A DNA stretch of 64,000 bases from an uncultured Algibacter sp. (GTDB lineage: Bacteria; Bacteroidota; Bacteroidia; Flavobacteriales; Flavobacteriaceae): positions 1-64,000 of the forward strand of contig CANMZT010000007.1 in the NCBI GenBank assembly GCA_947502405.1, in the 5' to 3' direction. The notes under the pieces were generated by a model. It had not been told where the DNA came from, made no database searches, and saw only the letters and a list, made by a program, of their open reading frames with translations. Both the position numbers and the translations under genes were made by a program. Below are positions 24,733-33,456 of this stretch, piece after piece (position 1 is the first letter of the stretch; each line of letters opens with the position of its first letter).

Positions 24733-25596
24733 TTATCTAGTAACTGTACCAGATGGTAAAGAACCTAAATTCTGACCAAAGTTATGTGTTGCTGGAGCAG
24801 TCTCTTGTCCTGCTGTTCCCACTAATGGTTTAATTGCAAAAGGAGCTGGTGAATTATCTGGAACTGGTTCAACAGAAATAACTACTGTTCTTCCTCTAAC
24901 ATCTAAAGGAAAAGTTTCACCTGCTGGTGCATTGATAAAGAAATCCTCACCTGGTACTGGCGGACCTGGTTGTGATGTTTCACTGAAATCATCAAAGCTA
25001 TCACGAGCATCAAAAGCAGTAAAGGTTCCTGTTGTAATTGGCCCGCTTTCTCCTACTACCCATCCTTCGTATGCCCAACCTTCTGGTAATACCGGTAAGT
25101 TAAAATTAGGTACTGGTGGCATCCCTGGTGTACCAAACCAAACTCCGTAATGGTCATTACCATTATTTATTCCTGTTTCATCTGTTGGAGTCCTTAAAAA
25201 GAAAGCTCCCGATGCATTACTAAAGTCTCCAACAATTCCAGAGTTTACACTTGCTGAATTTCCAGAAAAATCTCCAACTAAAAGTTTAGTATCAGCTGGT
25301 GCTGGGTCTGGATCATTTGCTGGCTCAATAGATAAAACAAATCGAGTTGCATTTTCTAATTGACCTGCATTTACTGAAAACGTTTGTGGAAAGGTAACCG
25401 AAGAAAATGTTCCTGTGGTTACAGGCTCACCGTCTACAATAATCCATCCTTCATAAACAAAATCATTACCTAATGCCTCTAAACCTTGTAAGTTTAAAGT
25501 TAAATTAGCATTTGTTGGTTCGTTATCATCGTCGCTACTACAAGACGTAGTAAAAATTCCTATGGCTATTATTGCCAAAAACATTTTTTTAATCAT
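24733..25596 (-). CDS. Two-repeat lipoprotein, RskA-like 'anti-sigma' type
   Basis: A 287-residue lipoprotein (lipobox TTSC, then SSDDDNE). It holds two copies of one module: VYEGWIIVDGEPVTTGTFSS (about 47-66) and AYEGWVVGESGPITTGTFTA (about 175-194). Each is followed by a strand ending FVLSIEP or VVISVEP. This YEGW/TTGTF pattern resembles the C-terminal domain of RskA-type anti-sigma factors, and databases often use that name. However, there is no cytoplasmic anti-sigma part, no membrane helix beyond the signal and no sigma factor nearby. It is probably a surface or periplasmic sensor or structural protein of unknown role. Confidence 0.7.
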   Translation of the reverse strand: MIKKMFLAIIAIGIFTTSCSSDDDNEPTNANLTLNLQGLEALGNDFVYEGWIIVDGEPVTTGTFSSVTFPQTFSVNAGQLENATRFVLSIEPANDPDPAPADTKLLVGDFSGNSASVNSGIVGDFSNASGAFFLRTPTDETGINNGNDHYGVWFGTPGMPPVPNFNLPVLPEGWAYEGWVVGESGPITTGTFTAFDARDSFDDFSETSQPGPPVPGEDFFINAPAGETFPLDVRGRTVVISVEPVPDNSPAPFAIKPLVGTAGQETAPATHNFGQNLGSLPSGTVTR

Positions 25597-25670
25597 GGTA
25601 TTTTTTAAGTTTTATAATTATACTTCAAAAGTATACCGTGTGATTATTATAAAATGTTAGCTACCTAACA

Positions 25671-26342
25671 TTAGGCACTTTTTTTATGAATTCTTATCTC
25701 TTTTCTTGTAAATTCAATAACATTTTCTTCCTTTAGCTCATTTAATAAAATATTAAGTGTTGGTCTTGATGTACCAATTAACGAAGCAATATCTTTTTGG
25801 GTGTACGGGTGATGAATAACTTTATCTCCCGTTTTTTCACAATCATACCCATAATCAGAACATAACTCATCTAAAAACTCAAGAAGTCTAGTTTTAGCAT
25901 CTTTAAATAGTAAAAGTTGTAATCGTCTTTCAAGTTTTCTTAATCTGAATCCTATAACTTTGTATATTTTTAAACTGAATGTTTGATTATTACGCATTAA
26001 ATCATGCATGGTATTTACACCTACAGGACAAATACTTGTAGTATTATCAATAGATTGGGCAAACTCTTCGCGTTTAGCTTCTCCTAGAATAGCAGTTTCT
26101 CCAAAAATTTCTCCACGGGTTAAAATGGCTTTTACAACCTCTTCTCCATCTTCACTGTAATAACCTATTTTCACTTTTCCTTTTTCAATAAGGTAAACTT
26201 TATTCGCAGAGTCTTCTTCAAAATAAATGTAATCTTTCTTTTTATAGGCATCAAAATCATGATCTTTCTTGTAGGCTTTGAATTTGTGCGGACAGAGTAC
26301 CTTGAAAAGATTGACATCGTCAAAAAACCAAAGTGATTTCAT
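25671..26342 (-). CDS. Crp/Fnr family transcription regulator
   Basis: A 223-residue cytoplasmic regulator. The cNMP-binding-type beta-roll spans about 25-120 (IEKGKVKIGYYSEDGEEVV, RGEIFGETAILGE). A dimer helix follows, then a winged helix with the HTH YTQKDIASLIGTSRPTLNIL near 178-197. There is no N-terminal Cys cluster for an Fnr-type iron-sulfur centre. The effector is unknown; the Arg of the classical cAMP pocket is not evident. It lies upstream of the lipoprotein gene on the same strand (74-bp gap), but a link is not shown. Confidence 0.9.
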   Translation of the reverse strand: MKSLWFFDDVNLFKVLCPHKFKAYKKDHDFDAYKKKDYIYFEEDSANKVYLIEKGKVKIGYYSEDGEEVVKAILTRGEIFGETAILGEAKREEFAQSIDNTTSICPVGVNTMHDLMRNNQTFSLKIYKVIGFRLRKLERRLQLLLFKDAKTRLLEFLDELCSDYGYDCEKTGDKVIHHPYTQKDIASLIGTSRPTLNILLNELKEENVIEFTRKEIRIHKKSA

Positions 26343-26407
26343 TTGTAATAAGATTTGTTAGACACTTAGAAGTCGAAAAAAACATCTAACACTTACAAAA
26401 AAAGCAT

Positions 26408-26436
26408 AAAAAAACCCCCAGAATAGGAGGTTTTAC
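26408..26436 (-). terminator. Terminator after the DUF5606 gene
   Basis: On the minus strand AAAACCTCCTATTCTGGGGGTTTTTTT forms a short stem with a clear T-run, 22 bp past the DUF5606 stop codon. Confidence 0.7.
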
Positions 26437-26457
26437 TTTATATTTTTTCAAGAACTT

Positions 26458-26886
26458 TTATTCTTCTTCGTCTGAAGATTTTTCATCTTCATCATCAGAT
26501 AAAGTATCAAGCATACCGTGTTGTTGCAATAAATTGTACCATTGCACTACTTTTTTAATATCACTTGCATAAACCCTATCTTCATCATAATTTGGCAATA
26601 CATCAAAAAAGTACTCTTCTAACTTATCTTTACCATCTTTGGGTTTTACAGAAGTTTGCTCCCCGTTTTCTTTCTTTTTTATATTCTCAAAAACTTGACG
26701 CAAAGGCACTTCTTCTGTTAAAGTATAAATAGCAATTTCGCTTAACACACTTACGTTGTTTTGTATACTTACAGATATACGCTTATTATCAATTAATGAT
26801 TCTGCTACAAAACCTCCACGTGTTTGGGTTATTAATTTATACAACCCTGGTTTTCCTGAAATTGAAATAACTTTTTCTAAACTCAT
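26458..26886 (-). CDS. DUF5606 family protein
   Basis: A 142-residue soluble protein found, as far as I know, only in Bacteroidota. The N-terminal part (MSLEKVISISGKPGLYKLIT, GFVAESLIDNKRISV) looks like a small beta-barrel. A helical part follows (DEDRVYASDIKKVVQWYNLL), and the tail is highly acidic (DDEDEKSSDEEE). No enzyme motif is visible and its function is unknown. It follows def on the same strand with a 54-bp gap, and the def-DUF5606 pairing suggests a link to translation or early protein processing; that is inference. Confidence 0.85.
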   Translation of the reverse strand: MSLEKVISISGKPGLYKLITQTRGGFVAESLIDNKRISVSIQNNVSVLSEIAIYTLTEEVPLRQVFENIKKKENGEQTSVKPKDGKDKLEEYFFDVLPNYDEDRVYASDIKKVVQWYNLLQQHGMLDTLSDDEDEKSSDEEE

Positions 26887-26940
26887 AAATTAAAATTTGA
26901 AAGGCGCAAATATCAAATGTTTCTTAGTGTATTGCAAATA

Positions 26941-27531
26941 TTATCGTTTCTTTTTTTGAGCTGGAAAACGCATTCTGTAGTCTACGCTTATTTTTCCTTT
27001 AGAAATATTGGTTAGTTTACCTTTTATTAAACGCTTTTTTAAACTTGATAATTTATCTGTAAATAAAACTCCTTCAATATGATCATATTCATGTTGAATA
27101 ACTCTGGCAATTAAACCATCAAAAGATTCCTTGTGTGGTTTAAAATGTTCATCTAAATATTCAATTGTAATTTTAGGTTTTCTAAACACATCTTCCCTAA
27201 CGTCAGGTATACTCAAACAACCTTCATTAAACGCCCATTCATCACCTTCTTCCTCAATAATCTTAGCATTAATAAAAGTGCGTTTAAAGCCATTTAATGC
27301 TGCTTTTTCTTCTGCTGAAATACCTTCATCTTCAGAAAATGGCGTAGTATCTACCAAAAACATTCGAATAGGCAGTCCTATTTGAGGAGCAGCTAGTCCA
27401 ACACCATAAGCATTGTACATGGTCTCAAACATGTTTTCTAAAAGCGTGTCAAAATTTGGATAATCCTTGGTTATATCTTTAGCTTTCTTTTTTAAAACAG
27501 GATCTCCGTATGCTACAATAGGTAAAATCAT
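26941..27531 (-). CDS. def: Peptide deformylase
   Basis: Removes the formyl group from the N-terminal Met of new proteins. At 196 residues all three motifs are intact: GVGLAAPQIG (about 43-52), EGCLSIP with the metal-binding Cys (about 112-118) and QHEYDHIEG with the two metal His and the catalytic Glu (about 154-162). An insertion rich in Glu and Ala (FSEDEGISAEEKAAL) lies between motifs 1 and 2, as in other Bacteroidota enzymes. Cytoplasmic and ribosome-associated. Confidence 0.96.
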   Translation of the reverse strand: MILPIVAYGDPVLKKKAKDITKDYPNFDTLLENMFETMYNAYGVGLAAPQIGLPIRMFLVDTTPFSEDEGISAEEKAALNGFKRTFINAKIIEEEGDEWAFNEGCLSIPDVREDVFRKPKITIEYLDEHFKPHKESFDGLIARVIQHEYDHIEGVLFTDKLSSLKKRLIKGKLTNISKGKISVDYRMRFPAQKKKR

Positions 27532-27617
27532 TCTAATTTGTTATTAATCTTTACAAAAATACAATACTTAAATGTGTTGCATTGTGTTTAACAAAAATTT
27601 ATTCTTTAAGTCTATGA

Positions 27618-28028
27618 TTATTTAGAATATAAATAACTTTGTAAAATAAGTGTAGCACTAATTTCGTCTATTAATCCTTTATTTTTTCGTTGGTTCTTTT
27701 TTAAACCACTATCTATCATGGTTTGAAATGCCATTTTTGAAGTAAAACGTTCATCAACGCGTTTTATAGGAATATTGGGAATAGTCTTTTCTAGTTTAAT
27801 TATAAAATTTGCAATATGCACTTCACTTTCTGAAGCTGAGTTATCCATCTGTTTTGGCTCCCCTACTAAAAACAACTCAACAGATTCTTTAGTTGTATAG
27901 TCTTTTAAAAACTGAAGCAATTGCTTTGTATTGACTGTAGTTAGTCCAGAGGCTATTATCTGCAACTCATCGGTTACTGCAATACCCGTTCTTTTTGTAC
28001 CAAAATCAATTGCAAGAATTCTTGACAT
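27618..28028 (-). CDS. ruvX: RuvX/YqgF family Holliday-junction-resolvase-like nuclease
   Basis: A 136-residue RNase H-fold protein. It has the first catalytic Asp in ILAIDFGTKRTGIAVTDE (4-21), a Glu near LVGEPKQMD and RVDERFTSKMA towards the C-terminus. YqgF/RuvX takes part in 16S rRNA 5' end processing in E. coli, and resolvase activity has been reported for some members. It lies 86 bp upstream of def on the same strand; the two may share a transcript. Confidence 0.92.
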   Translation of the reverse strand: MSRILAIDFGTKRTGIAVTDELQIIASGLTTVNTKQLLQFLKDYTTKESVELFLVGEPKQMDNSASESEVHIANFIIKLEKTIPNIPIKRVDERFTSKMAFQTMIDSGLKKNQRKNKGLIDEISATLILQSYLYSK

Positions 28029-28063
28029 ATTATTTTTTTTTCAAAAATAATGCTTTAAATAAC

Positions 28064-28089
28064 AAAGGCTGTCCTTTCGAACAGCCTTT
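28064..28089 (-). terminator. Terminator after the small secreted protein gene
   Basis: AAAGGCTGT and ACAGCCTTT pair around CCTTTCGA, followed on the minus strand by AT-rich sequence. It lies between the small gene (stop at 28133) and ruvX. Confidence 0.6.
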
Positions 28090-28132
28090 ATCAATAGTTA
28101 ACCTTAATTATTAATACTTGAACATTATCTTA

Positions 28133-28444
28133 TTAAGCTCTTGTGGCTTTATTTATTCCTTGAAATACTAAATTGATGTTACTTACTTTTCTTTTACGGT
28201 TTAAGTAAACTCTAATATCACTAGAACTACGTGCAATAGTTTCTTTAACTGTAGTAGCATCAATTAATAATGAATCATTTTCTTTAATAGAATTAACTTC
28301 TGCAATTACAGTAGCTATTTCATCATCAATAGATAAAGAAATAGTTTTATTTACTTCTACATCTACAACAGCAGGAGCACTTTGTGCATTACCGAAAGAA
28401 ACAGTAAGTAATAAAATTAATAATATGTAAAAATTTGTTTTCAT
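28133..28444 (-). CDS. Small secreted protein of unknown function
   Basis: A 103-residue protein with a clear signal peptide (MKTNFYILLILLLTVSFGNA, cleavage after NAQ). The mature part is about 80 residues, rich in Val, Ile and acidic residues, and ends with a basic stretch (YLNRKRKVSNINLV). I do not recognise a domain. A TATATTTG promoter-like element lies just upstream on the minus strand (about 28468-28475). Confidence 0.7.
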   Translation of the reverse strand: MKTNFYILLILLLTVSFGNAQSAPAVVDVEVNKTISLSIDDEIATVIAEVNSIKENDSLLIDATTVKETIARSSSDIRVYLNRKRKVSNINLVFQGINKATRA

Positions 28445-28771
28445 TTGTTTATCATTGTTTGACGGTTCAAATATATATCCTGATGATATGTTTGCTGCAA
28501 AAAATTAGTTGTAGAACTCAGTATTTTCGATTACTAGTGCAGTTACAAATTTTTATCGATGAATAGTTTAAAGGCTTATTTTTACGTTGAAATACACGTT
28601 TTTATGCATTTTATCCTATTCGATATTGGTTAAAAAGATAAAATGCACATTTATCTCTTTCAAAAACCATCTATAGAATTGAATATTTCTTATAGATTCT
28701 CGCTTATTATTGTGGCTAATTCAATGCCTTTTTGGATGATAGCTATTATATTTGCCCAAAATTAAATATCG
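28445..28771. other. Divergent intergenic region
   Basis: These 327 bp lie between the small secreted protein (minus) and dapD (plus). I see no gene. A TATATTTG near 28468-28475 (minus) and another near 28754-28761 (plus) are likely -7 elements for the two genes, though neither has a convincing TTG. The middle holds the near-repeats CATTTTATC and AAAATGCAC, with no obvious structure. Confidence 0.4.
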
Positions 28772-29587
28772 ATGACTGAATTACAACAAATCATAGAAAA
28801 AGCTTGGGATAACAGAGAGCTTTTAAAAGAAGAGGCTACAACCTCGGCCATTAGAAACGTAGTAGACTTATTAGATAAAGGAGAATTAAGAGTTGCTGAA
28901 CCAATTTCTGGTGGTTGGCAAGTTAACGAATGGGTAAAAAAGGCCGTTGTTTTATACTTCCCTATTCAAAAAATGGAAACCTTAGAAGCTGGTATTTTTG
29001 AGTATCATGATAAAATCCCTTTAAAGAAAAACTTTGCTGAACGTGGTATTAGAGTCGTGCCGAATGCTGTGGCACGTCATGGTGCATACATTTCACCTGG
29101 CACTATATTAATGCCAAGTTATGTTAATATTGGTGCCTATGTAGATGAAGGCACTATGGTTGATACTTGGGCTACCGTGGGTAGTTGTGCTCAAATTGGT
29201 AAAAATGTACATTTATCTGGAGGTGTTGGTATTGGTGGTGTTTTAGAACCATTACAGGCTGCCCCTGTTATTATTGAAGACAATGCGTTTATTGGAAGCC
29301 GTTGTATAGTTGTTGAAGGTGTACGTGTTGAAACCGAAGCTGTTTTAGGAGCTGGAGTTGTTTTAACCATGAGTACTAAGATTATTGATGTAACTGGTGA
29401 TGAACCTGTTGAGTATAGAGGAGTTGTTCCTGCGAGGTCAGTTGTAATACCTGGTAGTTATGCAAAAGAGTTTAATGCTGGAAGTTACAATGTACCTTGC
29501 GCTTTAATTATTGGTAAACGCAAAGAAAGTACTAATAAGAAAACATCTTTAAATGATGCACTTCGTGAGCATGATGTTGCGGTATAA
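28772..29587 (+). CDS. dapD: Tetrahydrodipicolinate N-succinyltransferase
   Basis: Succinylates tetrahydrodipicolinate in the lysine/meso-diaminopimelate pathway, which feeds peptidoglycan. At 271 residues it has an N-terminal helical domain and a left-handed beta-helix of hexapeptide repeats (ISPGTILMPSYVNIGAYVDE, VGSCAQIGKNVHLSGGVGIG). It ends with the GKRKESTNKKTSLNDALRE tail typical of DapD. lysA, the last step of the same pathway, lies 32 kb away at 61627. Confidence 0.96.
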   Translation: MTELQQIIEKAWDNRELLKEEATTSAIRNVVDLLDKGELRVAEPISGGWQVNEWVKKAVVLYFPIQKMETLEAGIFEYHDKIPLKKNFAERGIRVVPNAVARHGAYISPGTILMPSYVNIGAYVDEGTMVDTWATVGSCAQIGKNVHLSGGVGIGGVLEPLQAAPVIIEDNAFIGSRCIVVEGVRVETEAVLGAGVVLTMSTKIIDVTGDEPVEYRGVVPARSVVIPGSYAKEFNAGSYNVPCALIIGKRKESTNKKTSLNDALREHDVAV

Positions 29588-29605
29588 TAAAAAGCTTGAA
29601 AAACT

Positions 29606-29642
29606 TCAAAAGCCTCAATGTAAATCATTGAGGTTTTTTTTT
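29606..29642 (+). terminator. Terminator after dapD
   Basis: CCTCAATG and CATTGAGG pair around TAAAT and are followed by nine T's. Strong rho-independent form. Confidence 0.9.
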
Positions 29643-29709
29643 AATAATTAAATGTTTTAAAATAGCAGATTAGTTTTATATTATATTTGCTTAAATTATT
29701 TTTTGATTA

Positions 29710-30624
29710 ATGCTAAAAAAGTTACGTAGGTTTTATGTTAAGACGCTAAGAAAATGGCGATTTCTCCCATCAAAACTATACGTCAAATATCACTACGAAT
29801 ACTTTTCTGGTAAAAAATTAGACCTAGACAATCCCATAGATTTTAATGCAAAAATTGAATGGTATAAAGTTTTTTATCGTCCAAAAATTTTAACTCAATT
29901 AGCAGATAAATATGCTGTAAGAGCTTATGTTGAAAAAAAGGTAGGCTCTGAATATCTTAATGAGCTTTATGGCGTTTATAACACTCCTGAAGATATAGAT
30001 TTTGAAGCCTTACCAAATAAATTTGTTATTAAGGCAAACCATACTAATGGTCATAATATTATTGTAACAGACAAAACTAATCTTGACCAGAAAAAGGTAA
30101 TTAAACAATTTAAAAAGTGGTTAAAAAAGAATCAATACTTTAGAAGGGGTCAAGAATGGGCTTATAAAAACATAGAGCCTAAAATAATTATTGAAAAATT
30201 TTTGAAAGAGGACGATAAAAACACATTAGTTGACTATAAATTTTATTGTTTTAATGGGAAGCCAAAATTTATTGATGTACATATAGATAGAGATGAAGAC
30301 CATAAACAAGGTTGCTTTGATTTAGATTTTAATGTATTACCTTTTGGGAAAAGTAAAACATATAAAAGTATTTCTGACGGTATTGAAAAACCAAGTAACC
30401 TTAAAGAAATGGTTAAACTTTCAGAAATTTTAGCCGATAAATTACCTTTTGTAAGAATGGATTTTTATTCTATAAATGGAAAAACTATTTTTGGAGAAAT
30501 GACCTTTTATCCTTCTGATGCAAGAAGAGCATTCTACCCAGAAGAATACAATAAAATTATTGGAGATTTTATAAAATTACCTAAACTCAAAAACGGACAG
30601 AAAGTTATTACCGAAATTGATTAA
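29710..30624 (+). CDS. TupA-like ATP-grasp protein (surface glycan)
   Basis: A 304-residue cytoplasmic protein of the ATPgrasp_TupA group, which occurs in capsule, teichuronopeptide and exopolysaccharide loci. Members are thought to join amino acids or carboxylates to glycans. It has FNAKIEWYKVFYRP near the start, NKFVIKANHTNGHNIIV (about 108-124) and IIIEKFLKEDDKNTLVDYKF (about 160-179). It also has PFVRMDFYSINGKTIFGEMT, the late ATP-grasp metal-binding region (about 245-264). It is first in the glycan cluster, and a TATATTTG lies upstream at 29682-29689. Confidence 0.82.
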   Translation: MLKKLRRFYVKTLRKWRFLPSKLYVKYHYEYFSGKKLDLDNPIDFNAKIEWYKVFYRPKILTQLADKYAVRAYVEKKVGSEYLNELYGVYNTPEDIDFEALPNKFVIKANHTNGHNIIVTDKTNLDQKKVIKQFKKWLKKNQYFRRGQEWAYKNIEPKIIIEKFLKEDDKNTLVDYKFYCFNGKPKFIDVHIDRDEDHKQGCFDLDFNVLPFGKSKTYKSISDGIEKPSNLKEMVKLSEILADKLPFVRMDFYSINGKTIFGEMTFYPSDARRAFYPEEYNKIIGDFIKLPKLKNGQKVITEID

Positions 30625-30664
30625 CTACCCATTCTAATAGCTTAAATTTATTTGATATTTAATT

Positions 30665-31612
30665 ATGACTAAACTACCCACTAAAGAACATCCAATTGAT
30701 GCTGTAATATTATGGGTAGATGGTGATGACGAAAACCATAGAAAAAAAATTGCTTCTTATATAAAAGGTACGCAAAAAGCTAAGTCTAAAAAATTTAGAA
30801 CACGATTTGATCAAGTAAACGAGATTAAATTTACTGTTGATTCTATTATAAAATTTGCTTCTTATATTAGAAATATCTACATCATTACAGATGAACAAAC
30901 CCCCAATTTCTTAAAACAAGAAGATACTAAAGAAGACTACAAAAATGTATTTATTGTAGACCATAAAGCTATTTTTAAAAGTTTTGAAGAATACCTTCCA
31001 ACTTTTAACTGTAGGCCTATTGAGACTTGCTTATATAAAATTCCTGGTTTAGCAGAACATTTTATTTATCTTAATGATGACTTTTTTATAATAAATGAAA
31101 CCAAACCAAATGATTTTTTCCAAAATGGATTTCCTGTTTTACGAGGTAAATGGTTGAAATTTGATGAAAATATTTTTTATAAGAAATTCAAGAAAGCAAA
31201 AAAAGGTCATAAAGCCATTCAACAAAATGCCGCTAAAATTGTAGGTTTTGATAAATATTACAACTTTAAACACACGCCACATCCTCTAAGAAAATCGACA
31301 TTTGAAACTTTTTTCAAAGCGAATAACGATATTTTTATTGAAAACATAAAACATAAATTTAGAAACGAAAACCAATTTACGCCTCAAGGTTTGGCCAACC
31401 ATCTTGAAATAAAAAATGAGACATGTATATTAAAAGAAGATCTGCAACTTATGTACTTCAGATCTTATAAAAAACCGTTGTTATGGTATAAGTTAAAACT
31501 TAATAATAAAGGTAAAAGCAAACTTTTTTTAGGTATGCAAAGTTTAGATTTATGCCCTCCAGTTATTTTAGACTATTTATTAACTTGGTTAGGGAAAAGA
31601 ACCAAATTATAA
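30665..31612 (+). CDS. Stealth family sugar-phosphate transferase
   Basis: A 315-residue Stealth protein, a family of capsular polysaccharide hexose-1-phosphate transferases related to animal GNPTAB. The conserved regions appear in order: CR1 DAVILWVDGDD (13-23), CR2 RFDQVNEIKFTVDSI with RNIYIITDEQTP and HFIYLNDDFFI (about 47-128), and CR3/CR4 with HTPHPLRKSTFETF and KHKFRNENQFTP later. The product should make phosphodiester-linked sugar polymers at the cytoplasmic face. It lies 40 bp after the TupA-like gene and 10 bp before a CDP-glycerol transferase-like gene. Confidence 0.88.
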   Translation: MTKLPTKEHPIDAVILWVDGDDENHRKKIASYIKGTQKAKSKKFRTRFDQVNEIKFTVDSIIKFASYIRNIYIITDEQTPNFLKQEDTKEDYKNVFIVDHKAIFKSFEEYLPTFNCRPIETCLYKIPGLAEHFIYLNDDFFIINETKPNDFFQNGFPVLRGKWLKFDENIFYKKFKKAKKGHKAIQQNAAKIVGFDKYYNFKHTPHPLRKSTFETFFKANNDIFIENIKHKFRNENQFTPQGLANHLEIKNETCILKEDLQLMYFRSYKKPLLWYKLKLNNKGKSKLFLGMQSLDLCPPVILDYLLTWLGKRTKL

Positions 31613-31622
31613 ATACTAGTTT

Positions 31623-32699
31623 ATGCACTACAAGTTTTTAATATATATATCTTATAGTTATGCTATTCCTATTGGCGCCTCTTTAGAGAATGAAATCTTG
31701 AAAAGAGGTTATTCTGTAAAATGGTTTGCAGATCAATCTGATGGAAAAATTGGAGTTTCAAAAAAATTAAATGTACTTAAAAACATTGAAGATATTTATG
31801 CTTATGAACCACACATTATATTAACTGCAACTGATAGTGTTCCAGATTTTTTTTATGCCTTAAAGGTTCAAGTGTTTCATGGCTTTCATGCAGAAAAACG
31901 TCCAACTAAAAACAATTCGTTTGCGCATTTCAGATTAAGAGGTTTTTTTGATTTATACTGTACTCAAGGTCCTAATACAACAGAAAAATTTCAAGAACTT
32001 GCAAATAAACATAAGTACTTTGAAGTTGTTGAAACCGGATGGAGTAAAGTAGATTCGTTATTTCCTTTAGAAAAAAAAGAAATTAGTAATACAATAATGA
32101 TTGCTTCAACATTTACTGAGCGTTTAAGTTTAGCTTATAATGATGATGTTTTTTATGAAGTAAAACGATTATCAACCAATGGTAAATTCAATTTTATCAT
32201 GGTATTACATCCTAAACTACCTGAGCATATTATAAAAAAATGGAATACCTTGAATGGAGATAATTTCACATTTTATAATACTACCAACTTAATTCCTTTA
32301 TTTAAAAAAGCTGATGTTATGTTTGCTGACACAACTTCTGCAATACAAGAGTTTTTGGTTCAAAGAAAACCAGTTGTAACATTTAATCATACTTTTAATC
32401 ATAATTATCTTATTGATATTCAAAACGCTAATCAAATAGAAAATGCTTTAAATGAAGCATTAACTTATCCTGAAGCGTTATTAAATCATATAAATCATTA
32501 TTTAGAAAAACTTCATCCTTATACTGATGGAAAATCCAGTAAACGTATAATAGATGCTAGTATAACTTGTTTACACAAAGATAAAAGTGAATTAAAATCT
32601 AAACCATTAAATTTGGTGCGTAAATATAAAATTCGAAAAAAACTGAATTATTTTACTTTAAAAAGTTTTAATAAACCATTTACAATTTCTAAAAATTAA
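31623..32699 (+). CDS. CDP-glycerol glycerophosphotransferase-like protein
   Basis: A 358-residue protein with the GT-B look of the TagB/TagF family, which moves glycerol-phosphate or ribitol-phosphate onto a growing chain. It has QVFHGFHAEKRP (about 83-94; the His of the family HG motif), VLHPKLPE near residue 195, and ADVMFADTTSAIQEFLV followed by KPVVTFNH (about 232-256), matching the family's DxSS/T and KP-hydrophobic elements. The acceptor is unknown. A GT-B glycosyltransferase of UDP-GlcNAc epimerase type is the main alternative. Confidence 0.7.
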   Translation: MHYKFLIYISYSYAIPIGASLENEILKRGYSVKWFADQSDGKIGVSKKLNVLKNIEDIYAYEPHIILTATDSVPDFFYALKVQVFHGFHAEKRPTKNNSFAHFRLRGFFDLYCTQGPNTTEKFQELANKHKYFEVVETGWSKVDSLFPLEKKEISNTIMIASTFTERLSLAYNDDVFYEVKRLSTNGKFNFIMVLHPKLPEHIIKKWNTLNGDNFTFYNTTNLIPLFKKADVMFADTTSAIQEFLVQRKPVVTFNHTFNHNYLIDIQNANQIENALNEALTYPEALLNHINHYLEKLHPYTDGKSSKRIIDASITCLHKDKSELKSKPLNLVRKYKIRKKLNYFTLKSFNKPFTISKN

Positions 32700-32700
32700 A

Positions 32701-33456
32701 ATGCAAAAGCTAACGGCCATTATTCCAACAGGAAACGAGATTCATAATATAGAAGACGTTATCGCTTCAGTTGATTTTGCCGATGAAATTTTAGTTGTTG
32801 ATAGCTTTAGTACAGATGGCACTTATGAGAAGGCAAAAACCACTGGAGCTAAAGTTATAAGACGAGAATACCAGTACTCTGCTTCACAAAAAAATTGGGC
32901 TATTCCGCAAGCTAAACACGAATGGATTTTACTAGTTGATGCAGATGAACGTGTTACTGAAGTATTAAAAACTGAAATCCAACAAATACTTAAAAATCCC
33001 AAAGATGGCGTTGTAGCTTATTGGATTGGTAGAAATAATCATTTTATGGGTGAACGTGTTAATTACAGTGGTTGGAGAAACGATTCTGTAATACGACTAT
33101 TTAAAAGAGATTATTGTAAATACCATGACAAACATGTACATGCAGAAATAATTGCAGATGGTGATATTGGTACATTAAAGGAAAAACTTTACCACAATAC
33201 ATACATTACTTTTGATAAGTATATAGAAAAAATGAACCGATATGCTTGGTGGCAAGCTAAAGACTATGATAAAAAAACAGGCAAACTTACACCCTATCAT
33301 TTTGTGATAAAACCGTTTTGGGGCTTTTTTAAGCATTATGTTATCCAAAGTGGTTTTAGGGATGGTGTTGTAGGTTTAACCATAGGCTACATACAAGGTT
33401 ACGTAATATTTATGAGATATGTTAAGCTATGGCTATTGCGTAAAAACAGACAGTAA
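32701..33456 (+). CDS. GT2 glycosyltransferase (WaaE/KdtX-like)
   Basis: A 251-residue GT-A enzyme. It begins LTAIIPTGNEIHNIEDVIAS and carries VDSFSTDGT and the DxD-type LLVDADERV (about 79-87). This matches the LPS core beta-glucosyltransferases WaaE/KdtX. The C-terminus has a hydrophobic, basic stretch that could associate with the membrane. Its ATG follows the previous stop codon by 1 bp, so it is coupled to it. Its stop abuts that of the convergent Kdo-kinase-like gene with no base between, a tight convergent boundary. Confidence 0.85.
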   Translation: MQKLTAIIPTGNEIHNIEDVIASVDFADEILVVDSFSTDGTYEKAKTTGAKVIRREYQYSASQKNWAIPQAKHEWILLVDADERVTEVLKTEIQQILKNPKDGVVAYWIGRNNHFMGERVNYSGWRNDSVIRLFKRDYCKYHDKHVHAEIIADGDIGTLKEKLYHNTYITFDKYIEKMNRYAWWQAKDYDKKTGKLTPYHFVIKPFWGFFKHYVIQSGFRDGVVGLTIGYIQGYVIFMRYVKLWLLRKNRQ

